Under the pieces are notes generated by a model. The model was not told the origin of the DNA and searched no databases. It was given only the letters and a program-made list of their open reading frames with translations. From JAABVD01 sp965204545 (lineage in GTDB: Bacteria > Verrucomicrobiota > Verrucomicrobiia > Opitutales > UBA2995), in assembly GCA_965204545.1 (NCBI GenBank), contig CBDBFA010000003.1:3100001-3164000 (forward strand): a DNA stretch of 64,000 bases. The letters are read 5' to 3'. Below are positions 8,515 through 17,044 of the stretch, one piece after another. Every line of letters begins with the position of its first letter. Position 1 is the stretch's first letter. A program made the position numbers and the translations under genes.

Positions 8515-11500
8515 ATGAATAAAACCGAAACGATTTGGCTTGGGCTATGCCAAAACAGAAAGAGTCTCAACTTCGGGATACCAGCGATTGCCTTGGCAAT
8601 GTTGGCCAGTCCCTCAATATCAGGGCAAACGACTGCAAATACAGAAGACGAAGAGGACGTGTTCGAATTGTCTCCATTCATAGTCGATGCATCGGATTCA
8701 AACGGATATCGAGCGAGCAGCACTCTCGCAGGAACGCGCCTCAAGACCGATCTGCGAGACGTCGGTGCGTCTGTCTCGGTTATCACCCAGGATTTCATGG
8801 CTGACATCGGCGTCAATGACCTGGACCTGCTTGCCTACGTCGGCGGCACGGAGGTGCCGGGCGCCAATGGCAATTTTCTGAACGCGAATGTTACTGAGAA
8901 TGCGGGATGGGCGCGTGAAGAGCGCACGAACGCGCGTCCGCAGCAGAACACTCGCGTTCGCGGCCTCGCTCGCGCGGACACAACTCAGAACTTCTTTCTC
9001 ACGGATGCGCCGATCGATGGATTCAACATTGAGCGCGTCACGGTAAACCGTGGTCCGAACTCCGCATTGTTCGGTCTTGGTAGCCCGGGTGGAATCATCG
9101 ACTCGAGTTTGAAGCGTGCCTACATGCGCGATTTTGGCTCCGTCGAGGCAAAGTTCGATAACTTTGGATCCCAGCGTTACGTTGGTGATTTCAACCAAGA
9201 ACTGATCGAAGGAAAGCTGGCGGTCCGGGCGATCGGCCTGTGGGAGCACCATAAATATGAGCAGGAACCGGCTAACGAGGAGGATCGTCGATTTCATTTC
9301 GATGTGAACTTCAAGCCTTTCGAGAATACGACGATACGCGCCAACTACACGACTGGGGAGATCAATGCCGTCCGCCCGGTAATGATCCCGCCGCGCGACG
9401 GCATCCATGTGTGGGAGGCCCTGGGAAAACCCCTGTGGGATCCGTTCAACAATGCCTTCTACCGGAATCTCAATGACTACAACAATGGAGTGGCTGTCGA
9501 CCAAACCACGGCAAACCTCTGGCATCAGTACGCCTTCATTGGTTTCTTCGCCGGGACCTTTGACATGCAGATGGCGGCGATCTTCCCCGACCCCCACAGT
9601 GGCCAAATGGGCGACGCCAATACACCAGAGGCTGCCAACTTCCATATTAACAGTTTCAGTCCAAATTACGGAAATGTTCCCACTCCCACTACGGGATGGC
9701 AGGGATGGGCCGGATGGATTAACCCGCGGTTGACACGCGACCAACATACGGCGCCAGTCAATTCCGGCATCCCCGGAGCGCTCGGGATTTCCACCGGTGA
9801 GCAGGCCTTTTACTACGACCAGCGCATTCGAGACCGTGGCTTTTTCGACTACAGGGAACAGCTCGCCAGCGGGCTCAACAGTTACCAATTCGGTGAGTTG
9901 GATTCTTACAGCGTGTCGCTCGAGCAGACTTTCGCTGACGGACAGTTCGGTTTTGAAGCCGCGTTGTATGGCGAGGAGTATGAGGACAACTTGCGCTGGT
10001 CGGTAACTGATTTCTCGGTCGACATGAACATCCGCATGCCGGACGGGTCCATGAATCCGAACCTCGGCCGTGTTTACTCCTACGGAAACGGATTTGCTGA
10101 ACCTCAGTTCTATCGCCAGGACGCGATGCGGGTCACTGCTTTCGGCGGGTATGACTTCGAGGAGAAGCACAGCGACGGATGGATGAAAAACCTCGGTCGC
10201 CAAGTCCTTACGCTTTTCGCAGGGCGCCAGGAATCGGATCGCCGTCGCGAAACTCATATGACTGGCAGCCAAAAGGGAGAAGCTGGACAATATCTCAACG
10301 GTAATTTCAGTCCATACATTGGCTTCTACAACCGCATTTCCCTGCTCCACTATATGGGTGGACCATCTTTGCTCGACCTACCGGCGGGTGGGAATGCCAA
10401 CCTTCAGTCGCCCACAGTTCGCCAGATCGCGGGCACCACTACTCGGTCAATGCTTTGGGATGCCAGCCTCGGCGCCCAGATCACTGATGAGACTGGCGCG
10501 CTTCTTCCTGGCAAAAACGTTTGGGACGGTGTGCGCAGCGATGCCAGTGTCCCCTTGACGGATCACAGCGTGGATCCTGCCAGCACCTTCATCTGGGGCA
10601 ACAGCCGGTCGAAATCGGAGGTCGATTCCTTTGCCGCGGTTTTGCAAAGCTACTGGCTGGACAGGCATGTGGTCACCACCGCGTCCTGGCGGCGCGACAA
10701 GGTGGAGTTGTTCACCGGGAATGGTAGTGCCGATCCGGTGACCGGTCTATTTCCACGTGGTGAATGGCCCGAGTTGAACCCGACCAGTCCCCAACCAGGT
10801 AGCATCGATCAGACTAGTTTCAGCGTAGTGGCTCACGCGCCGGACTTCATCAACAAGAACCTTCCGCTCGGAATGAACCTGAGTACCCACTACATCCAGT
10901 CAGAGAATGTCGACGCCCAGGGAGGGTTTTACAACTGGTACAACGAGTCCATTGCGCTTTCGTCAGGGGAGACCGAGGAGTACGGTTTCTCTGTCGGAAT
11001 GCTCGAAAACAAGTTGATTTTCAAGGTCGGCTGGTTCGAGAATGACGCGAAGGGTGCCATCATTAATCCGATCACCCGAATCGGCCATATGGAAATAGAT
11101 GTGCTGAGGTTCAATTCACCCGCTGAACTGCAAGCAGCCGGCTACATGGAATTGGATCCACAATTCATTATTGCCAACGAAATCGAAAAGACCGGGACGA
11201 AAATCACGACAGACACCGGGTTGGTACTCGACGATTGGACTGCCCGCAACCCACAGCAAAGCTCGCTGCAGTCCACTTCGGATATCAGATCCGAGGGCAT
11301 GGAACTCGAGTTAACTTACAACCCGACACCGAACTGGCGCATCCACCTCAATGTTGCCCAGCAGGAAGCGGTGAAAAGCAACATCGACCCGGCGCTCAAG
11401 CGCTATTTCAGCGAGCGCTTTACACAGCTGGAAGCGATCGGCACTCAGCTTTGGATGAGCAACGACCGGGCTTTAGAACTTCCGGGTATGCCGGAAAACA

Positions 11501-12000
11501 ACAACTCTCGTTTCGTAAATCCGGATACGGGCGATTTTCACCCAATTGTGGCGGGCAACCTGGCTGCCTTCTTCGGTGCCGTTGCTCAGGAAGGGCTGCC
11601 TACGCAGGAACTTCGCGAGTGGCACGCAAATCTTATCACCAACTACGAATTTCGTAGCGGCGGCTCGAAATTCCTGGAAGGATTCGGGATTGGTGGAGCG
11701 CTCCGCTGGATGGGTGAGATCGTCCTTGGCAATCCGTTGCTTCAGGACGAGTTTGGAAACTGGGTGCCGGACATCCAAAATCCCTTCATGGGTCCATCCG
11801 AGACCAAACTCGACCTGTGGATTACCTACAGCTACCGGCTTGAGAAAGCCAACATTGACGGGCGTCTCCGTTTCGGAATCAAAAACGCCTTTGGTAGCTC
11901 TGATGTGATCCCTGTGAATGCCAACCCGGACGGCAGGGTACAAACTTTCCGTCTGGAACAGCCTCGGATCTTCGAACTGACCAACACGTTCTCGTTCTAG
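8515..12000 (+). CDS. TonB-dependent outer-membrane receptor
   Basis: A 1161-residue protein. A signal peptide ends near residue 38 (SISGQ). It is followed by a TonB-box-like FELSPFIVDAS and a plug domain (about 60-200, with ASVSVITQDFM, VRGLARADTTQNFF and VNRGPNSALFGLGSPGG). The remainder is a beta-barrel rich in alternating hydrophobic residues, ending with the aromatic FELTNTFSF typical of outer-membrane barrels. It should import a large or scarce ligand using TonB-ExbBD energy. The SPFIVDAS box and length are typical of Opitutae receptors. It has its own terminator at 12039-12081 and lies upstream of an UnbV operon. The ligand is unknown. Confidence 0.93.
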   Translation: MNKTETIWLGLCQNRKSLNFGIPAIALAMLASPSISGQTTANTEDEEDVFELSPFIVDASDSNGYRASSTLAGTRLKTDLRDVGASVSVITQDFMADIGVNDLDLLAYVGGTEVPGANGNFLNANVTENAGWAREERTNARPQQNTRVRGLARADTTQNFFLTDAPIDGFNIERVTVNRGPNSALFGLGSPGGIIDSSLKRAYMRDFGSVEAKFDNFGSQRYVGDFNQELIEGKLAVRAIGLWEHHKYEQEPANEEDRRFHFDVNFKPFENTTIRANYTTGEINAVRPVMIPPRDGIHVWEALGKPLWDPFNNAFYRNLNDYNNGVAVDQTTANLWHQYAFIGFFAGTFDMQMAAIFPDPHSGQMGDANTPEAANFHINSFSPNYGNVPTPTTGWQGWAGWINPRLTRDQHTAPVNSGIPGALGISTGEQAFYYDQRIRDRGFFDYREQLASGLNSYQFGELDSYSVSLEQTFADGQFGFEAALYGEEYEDNLRWSVTDFSVDMNIRMPDGSMNPNLGRVYSYGNGFAEPQFYRQDAMRVTAFGGYDFEEKHSDGWMKNLGRQVLTLFAGRQESDRRRETHMTGSQKGEAGQYLNGNFSPYIGFYNRISLLHYMGGPSLLDLPAGGNANLQSPTVRQIAGTTTRSMLWDASLGAQITDETGALLPGKNVWDGVRSDASVPLTDHSVDPASTFIWGNSRSKSEVDSFAAVLQSYWLDRHVVTTASWRRDKVELFTGNGSADPVTGLFPRGEWPELNPTSPQPGSIDQTSFSVVAHAPDFINKNLPLGMNLSTHYIQSENVDAQGGFYNWYNESIALSSGETEEYGFSVGMLENKLIFKVGWFENDAKGAIINPITRIGHMEIDVLRFNSPAELQAAGYMELDPQFIIANEIEKTGTKITTDTGLVLDDWTARNPQQSSLQSTSDIRSEGMELELTYNPTPNWRIHLNVAQQEAVKSNIDPALKRYFSERFTQLEAIGTQLWMSNDRALELPGMPENNNSRFVNPDTGDFHPIVAGNLAAFFGAVAQEGLPTQELREWHANLITNYEFRSGGSKFLEGFGIGGALRWMGEIVLGNPLLQDEFGNWVPDIQNPFMGPSETKLDLWITYSYRLEKANIDGRLRFGIKNAFGSSDVIPVNANPDGRVQTFRLEQPRIFELTNTFSF

Positions 12001-12038
12001 GGCAGGAGATTTTCATCGTGTTAGGTCGGCCACTTTCG

Positions 12039-12081
12039 GGGTCGGAGACGGAGTGGGTTACACTCCGTCTCCGACCCTTTT
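12039..12081 (+). terminator. Rho-independent terminator after the TonB receptor
   Basis: A perfect 17-bp inverted repeat (12039-12055 and 12061-12077) with a 5-nt loop GGTTA is followed by TTTT. It starts 38 bp after the receptor stop codon and about 100 bp before the next gene, which isolates the receptor from the UnbV operon. Confidence 0.9.
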
Positions 12082-12181
12082 CACTTCCGAGCTTCAGGAA
12101 CTGTTTGACGTGCGCACAAACGGGAGTTAGCGTCGGTCGCCCGGAGTTGTTCACCTGTTCTCATCCTTACCGGCAAGAACC

Positions 12182-14467
12182 ATGATTTCCTTCAAAATTC
12201 GTCTCCTTCTTTTCTTACCGTTTGCGTCCTCTGTGCCTGCATTGCTAGCGTCCACGAATGAGTTGAGCAGCCTCATTGCCCACCGCGAGCAGCTCGAAAC
12301 AACCGTGTGGCAGCAGGAAACGCTCGCTCAGGAACACGAGGAGTTTTTCATTCGCCTCTGGGACGAACTGCGGATCTATCGTCAGCCGCTCGCGACGTTG
12401 AGCGCCAGACGGTTTGAAAGGATTGAGTTCGGGAGACTCAGCGAGCCGTCGGAGCTCGAACATGGTATCCATGTTTCGACGATGGATAGCGACAAACAGA
12501 CGATGACCCGAGAAGAGTGGGTCAGGTGGATCCAAGCCCTCTCCGCCAGTGGATTCGACCTCGAGCAAAGCGAGTGGCACCACAAGCGATTCCGAAAAGT
12601 TGGCGATGCCCCAGGCTATTCAACGGTCTCGTTCAGTCTTCACGTGCGCAATCCGAAATCGTCGACGCGGATCATCCTCGATGGCTTGCTCGATGTTCAG
12701 TGGGAACAAGAGAAGGGGAGCGATGGCGTTTACGACCCCGAGTTGATTTCGGTCACCTCGCTCGAGGTGCTGTCGCGCGAAGGACCGCCACTTTTCGCTC
12801 GATTGGGTGCTTTCGACATCGAACCGATGCGCCGTGGTCCCGTGCTTGCGTATGACCTCAACAACGATGGCGCATCAGAATTGATTCTTCCTGGGGCAAG
12901 TCTGGTCGCCTGGAATGATGGCACCGGCGATTTCACCCTCGCACAGCTCAACGCGATTCCGATCGTGAATGCGCGCGCAGCAGTGATCGGCGATTTCGAC
13001 CGAGATGCGCGCCCGGATCTTGTGATTGATGGCTCGATTCAGGAATCGCGATTCAGCCAGAAAAAGGTTGGCCTGTTTCTGCTTCGAGGAGAAGCAGACG
13101 GGCGATTCTTGACCGCTCCCGAGCAGCTCATCATTGAGCCCGAATTTAAGGTGCGTGCGGACACAACGCTCACCGCCGGAGATATCGACGGTGACGGCGA
13201 TCTCGACCTTTGGCTGGGGCAATACAAGGAGCCCTACGTTGGCGGCTCCATGCCAACACCGTTTTTTGATTCCAATGATGGGCATCCATCCTTCCTGCTG
13301 ATCAACTCCGGCGACGGGATTCGCTTTACTGAGGAGACCGAGAAACGAGGGATCGGCCCGAAACGCCACCGGCGGGTTTTCTCGAGTTCGTTTTGGGACT
13401 ATGACAATGACCTCGATCAGGACCTGCTCGTAGTCAGTGATTTCTCGGGCGTCGATTTGTATCGAAATGACGGGCACGGACACTTTACCGACGTGACTGA
13501 ATCGGCCATTCCGAACCGGTTTCTTTTCGGCATGGCGCATACGATCGCGGATTTCAATCGGGACGGGTTGCTGGACTTCTACGCCATCGGGATGTCGTCG
13601 ACCACGGCGAGTCGGTTGCATGCCATGGGTGCTCGGCGCGAGGATTTAGCAGAACTTACGGACATGAGAACACCGATGACATTTGGAAATCGTCTCTATC
13701 TCGGCCAGCGGGATGGCGAGTTTATCCAACCGGGTTTGAGCAAACATGTGGCTCGTACCGGTTGGTCGTGGGGCGTGGCTACGGTCGATTTCGACAACGA
13801 CGGTGATCTAGATTTTTATGTCGCAAACGGTCACGACAGCAACACCACCTCTCGGGACTACTGCTCGAGCTACTGGACCGACGACATCTACCGAGGATCG
13901 TCTCTGGAAAGTCCTCTATTCGACGAATACTTTTCCGAAAAACTGGGAATCAAAGAGGACAACGGAATTTCCTGGAATGGCTTCGAGCACAACTTCCTTT
14001 ACCTGCCGATGTCAGATGGTCGCATCCGAAATGTGTCCTACCTTGCCGGAGTGGCGCTGGAGGAGGACAGCCGGATGGTCGTGGCTGACGATCTCAATGG
14101 CGATGGCAGGCTCGACCTTATCATCGATTCCAACCCGCCTGACTGGGACCCACAGAAAGAAAGGAGTTCGCTCACGGTTTTCCTGAACAACTTCCGGGAC
14201 GCAGGGAACTTTGTTGGCGTAAGTCTGCAGGAAAGAAAAGGTGGTCCGGTTTCTACCGGTGCGCGTGTCGATATCGTGGTTGGTGGACGCGTTCAGACGT
14301 CGGCAAACATCAACGGCGACTCGTTCGAAGCCCAACATCCAGCGACGAAACACTTCGGCTTGGGCACAGCAGAGAGCGTGGACTTCATCGAAGTCACATG
14401 GACTGACGGCACGCACCGAAGAATTAACAACCCCGCGATCAACAAGTATCACAAGATTGCGCCATGA
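12182..14467 (+). CDS. Secreted FG-GAP/VCBS repeat protein with ASPIC-UnbV domain
   Basis: A 761-residue protein. A Sec signal peptide covers about residues 1-24. Repeated calcium-binding-type D-x-D/N-x-D-G loops mark an FG-GAP beta-propeller (DLNNDGASEL, DIDGDGDLDL, DYDNDLDQDL, DFNRDGLLDF, DFDNDGDLDF, DLNGDGRLDL). The C-terminal 85 residues, from NFVGVSLQERKGGP to FIEVTWTDGTHRR, form an ASPIC/UnbV domain. The family is common in Verrucomicrobiota and Planctomycetota and often sits beside TonB receptors, but its biochemical role is not established. The stop overlaps the start of the next gene (ATGA), so the two are probably translationally coupled. It is predicted to be extracytoplasmic, perhaps binding the receptor's substrate. 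Confidence 0.88.
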   Translation: MISFKIRLLLFLPFASSVPALLASTNELSSLIAHREQLETTVWQQETLAQEHEEFFIRLWDELRIYRQPLATLSARRFERIEFGRLSEPSELEHGIHVSTMDSDKQTMTREEWVRWIQALSASGFDLEQSEWHHKRFRKVGDAPGYSTVSFSLHVRNPKSSTRIILDGLLDVQWEQEKGSDGVYDPELISVTSLEVLSREGPPLFARLGAFDIEPMRRGPVLAYDLNNDGASELILPGASLVAWNDGTGDFTLAQLNAIPIVNARAAVIGDFDRDARPDLVIDGSIQESRFSQKKVGLFLLRGEADGRFLTAPEQLIIEPEFKVRADTTLTAGDIDGDGDLDLWLGQYKEPYVGGSMPTPFFDSNDGHPSFLLINSGDGIRFTEETEKRGIGPKRHRRVFSSSFWDYDNDLDQDLLVVSDFSGVDLYRNDGHGHFTDVTESAIPNRFLFGMAHTIADFNRDGLLDFYAIGMSSTTASRLHAMGARREDLAELTDMRTPMTFGNRLYLGQRDGEFIQPGLSKHVARTGWSWGVATVDFDNDGDLDFYVANGHDSNTTSRDYCSSYWTDDIYRGSSLESPLFDEYFSEKLGIKEDNGISWNGFEHNFLYLPMSDGRIRNVSYLAGVALEEDSRMVVADDLNGDGRLDLIIDSNPPDWDPQKERSSLTVFLNNFRDAGNFVGVSLQERKGGPVSTGARVDIVVGGRVQTSANINGDSFEAQHPATKHFGLGTAESVDFIEVTWTDGTHRRINNPAINKYHKIAP

Positions 14468-16683
14468 GGTGGGGGGTTGTCACTGCTGGTCTTTGGCTGA
14501 TTGTTGACACCTTCGGTGCGGGAGCAGCAAACCTCGCCGACGGGACAGCACGGATGGTCGAACGCCTTCGCGCCTTGGAACTCGCCGAGCATACCGATCC
14601 GCATGTGTATCGAAGCGATTTCATGGCGGAAAAACTGAGAAGGCAGATTCGCGACGATCTGCCGATTGCGGAGTGGTTTCGCCTCAGCTATGAGCTTGCG
14701 GAGACCTACATCCGCGGAAACCTCAATCAGGAGGCGATTGCCGTGCTTGATGGCATTTCCGAGCGAATCGCCCCACTTCCTTCAGAGCCGCGCAAAATGA
14801 TCGAGGCCGGTCTCGACCGCCTCCGCGGCCTGGCCTGGTTGAGGTTCGCAGAACAAGAGAACTGCGTATCCCACCATGTGGCAGAGTCTTGTCTATTTCC
14901 GATTCGGAATGCTGGTGTTCACCGATTACGACTCGGCTCCGAGAATGCCGTTCATCATCTAAAAGAGTCGTTGGCTGGGAACCCGGGCGACTTGCGCACG
15001 AAGTGGCTTCTAAACGTTGCTGCGATGACCCTAGGCGAGTACCCGCAAGAGGTTCCTGAGGCGTTTCGCCTCCCGGAGGATTCCTTTTCACCTCGCGCTG
15101 AGGTCGGTGAATTCATCGATGTCGCCCGTGCTGCCGGAGTGGATGTTCATGGACTTTCGGGCGGCGGAGTCATGACGGATTTTGATGGGGATGGCTGGCT
15201 CGATCTCATGGTTTCGTCGTGGGGGTTGCAGGATCAGCTCCGGTTCATGATTAATCACGGCGATGGCACGTTTGCAGATGCGACTTCAAAATCCGGATTA
15301 GAGGGAATCGTCGGTGGACTGAACCTGTCATGCGCCGACTTTGACAATGACGGTGATGCGGATGTTCTCGTATTGCGTGGAGCCTGGTTGAATCGTTGGG
15401 GGCATCAACCGAATTCGCTTCTGAGAAACAATGGTGATGGCACATTCTCGGACGTGACCGAGGCTGCCGGTATGCTGAGTTTTCATCCAACTCAGACGGC
15501 TACCTGGTTTGATTTCGATGGCGATGGTTGGCTCGATGTTTTCATCGGAAACGAAAGTACGATTGGTGATCCGCATGCATCCGAGTTGTACCAAAGCAAT
15601 GGCGACGGCACGTTTACGGAAATTGCGGCTGAAGCCGGATTGACTGTTGATGCACAGGTCAAGGGTGTTGCCGCAGGCGATTTCGACAATGACGGTCGAC
15701 CGGATCTCTATGTTTCAGTGTTGAATGGCTCGAACTACTTATTCCGAAATCGAGGTGCACTCGACAGTGGGCGTTGGGTCTTTGAGGACGTAACGCGAGA
15801 CGCTGGTGTTGCCGAGCCCGTTCGGTCGTTTCCCTGTTGGTTTTGGGATTACGACAATGATGGATGGGAAGACTTGTTTGTGGCGGGCTTCGGTGCCGAC
15901 TCAGTTGGCGATGTTGCAGCCGTAATGTTTCGCGAACCTGGAAACCTTGAACGTCCGCTTGTATACAGAAACAATGGCAAGGGTAGCTTCGATGACGTTT
16001 CTGAATCTGCGGGGCTCGAACAATGTTGGCTACCGATGGGTGCAAACTTTGGAGACCTCGACAACGACGGGTTCCTCGATTTTTATGTAGGAACTGGTGA
16101 CACGCCGATGGACATGATTATTCCGAACAAGATGTATCGGAACAATCGTGGCAGTTCCTTTAGCGACGTGACCACCTCAGGCCACTTTGGGCACTTGCAG
16201 AAAGGGCACGCGATCTCTTTCGGCGACTTCGACAATGACGGAGACCAGGATATCCATGCGGTGATGGGAGGGGCCTTTGGGGGTGATCGATACATGAATG
16301 CGCTTTTCGCCAATCCCGGAAATGGCAACAGTTGGATCAAACTGCGGTTAATCGGGAAATTGAGCAACCGTGCTGGTATTGGCGCACGAGTTCGCGTCGA
16401 TGTTTTGACTGACTCAACCCTACGTAAGGTTTTTCGAACGGTCAGCACAGGTGGCAGTTTCGGCTGCAACCCGCTCCGACAGGAAATCGGACTCGGTGCC
16501 AATGTCCGTACTGTTGAACTCACCGTCAGCTGGCCGTCGAGCGGTGTCATTCAGAACTTTCGGAACGTCGAAGCAAATCGCGCCTACGTGCTCGCGGAAG
16601 ACTCTAGGCAGCTGTTGGAAGACGTCCTGCCGGCAGTTTCTGACATTGCACGAGAAGCGAATGTGCACCGACATGTCCCTTAA
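14464..16683 (+). CDS. Second secreted FG-GAP/ASPIC-UnbV protein
   Basis: A 739-residue protein whose ATG overlaps the preceding stop by four bases. A short hydrophobic leader (about 1-22) is followed by a helical region of about 200 residues that looks TPR-like. Then come at least seven FG-GAP loops (DFDGDGWLDL, DFDNDGDADV, DFDGDGWLDV, DFDNDGRPDL, DYDNDGWEDL, DLDNDGFLDF, DFDNDGDQDI). The C-terminal ASPIC/UnbV domain runs from NSWIKLRLIGKLSNRAGIG to LTVSWPSSG. It differs from its neighbour by this helical N-terminal region. The tandem pair suggests partners acting together in the periplasm or at the cell surface (inference). Confidence 0.88.
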   Translation: MRWGVVTAGLWLIVDTFGAGAANLADGTARMVERLRALELAEHTDPHVYRSDFMAEKLRRQIRDDLPIAEWFRLSYELAETYIRGNLNQEAIAVLDGISERIAPLPSEPRKMIEAGLDRLRGLAWLRFAEQENCVSHHVAESCLFPIRNAGVHRLRLGSENAVHHLKESLAGNPGDLRTKWLLNVAAMTLGEYPQEVPEAFRLPEDSFSPRAEVGEFIDVARAAGVDVHGLSGGGVMTDFDGDGWLDLMVSSWGLQDQLRFMINHGDGTFADATSKSGLEGIVGGLNLSCADFDNDGDADVLVLRGAWLNRWGHQPNSLLRNNGDGTFSDVTEAAGMLSFHPTQTATWFDFDGDGWLDVFIGNESTIGDPHASELYQSNGDGTFTEIAAEAGLTVDAQVKGVAAGDFDNDGRPDLYVSVLNGSNYLFRNRGALDSGRWVFEDVTRDAGVAEPVRSFPCWFWDYDNDGWEDLFVAGFGADSVGDVAAVMFREPGNLERPLVYRNNGKGSFDDVSESAGLEQCWLPMGANFGDLDNDGFLDFYVGTGDTPMDMIIPNKMYRNNRGSSFSDVTTSGHFGHLQKGHAISFGDFDNDGDQDIHAVMGGAFGGDRYMNALFANPGNGNSWIKLRLIGKLSNRAGIGARVRVDVLTDSTLRKVFRTVSTGGSFGCNPLRQEIGLGANVRTVELTVSWPSSGVIQNFRNVEANRAYVLAEDSRQLLEDVLPAVSDIAREANVHRHVP

Positions 16684-17044
16684 GTCCATCGTACTGGTTT
16701 CCGGCACCTTCCTGATTGCCGCAAATTTCCCAATGATCGAACTTGACGCGTCATCTGTATCTGTCGCCAAACGCATCCAAACACGTAGTTACCCATCTGT
16801 GTTTCAGGCGTGGCATCCAATCGACATGACGGAGTATCCGCTCGGGTCGAACGAGGATCGTTTGCGTGCAGCTGCGAAACACGATGTGCTTTGGGAAGAG
16901 CCGGTCAGCCAGATCCGTTTCAATGTGGAGCTCGTGCTTGGCGCAGAGTGGGATCACCTCCACGGTGGTCTCGCAACGCAGTTCACTCGAGCCAGTCTTG
17001 AGACTGCGCTTGGCACTAGGTTACTCGCAAAACATGAATATTGA
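16673..17044 (+). CDS. Small putative secreted protein of unknown function
   Basis: A 123-residue frame starting at the ATG at 16673, overlapping the end of the UnbV gene by 11 bp; an alternative start lies at 16661. It begins MSLKSIVLVSGTFLIAA, a plausible Sec signal or membrane anchor, and continues with a charged region containing LGSNEDRLRAAAKHD and VLGAEWDHLHGG. Its 3' end overlaps the synthetase start by 11 bp. The consistent overlaps on both sides argue for a real, co-translated gene. I do not recognise the family. Confidence 0.6.
   Translation: MSLKSIVLVSGTFLIAANFPMIELDASSVSVAKRIQTRSYPSVFQAWHPIDMTEYPLGSNEDRLRAAAKHDVLWEEPVSQIRFNVELVLGAEWDHLHGGLATQFTRASLETALGTRLLAKHEY

Noticed and set aside
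8698..10350. A 550-codon open frame on the minus strand inside the TonB receptor gene
   Set aside because: It is antisense to a clear receptor and shows no family motif; a shadow of codon bias.
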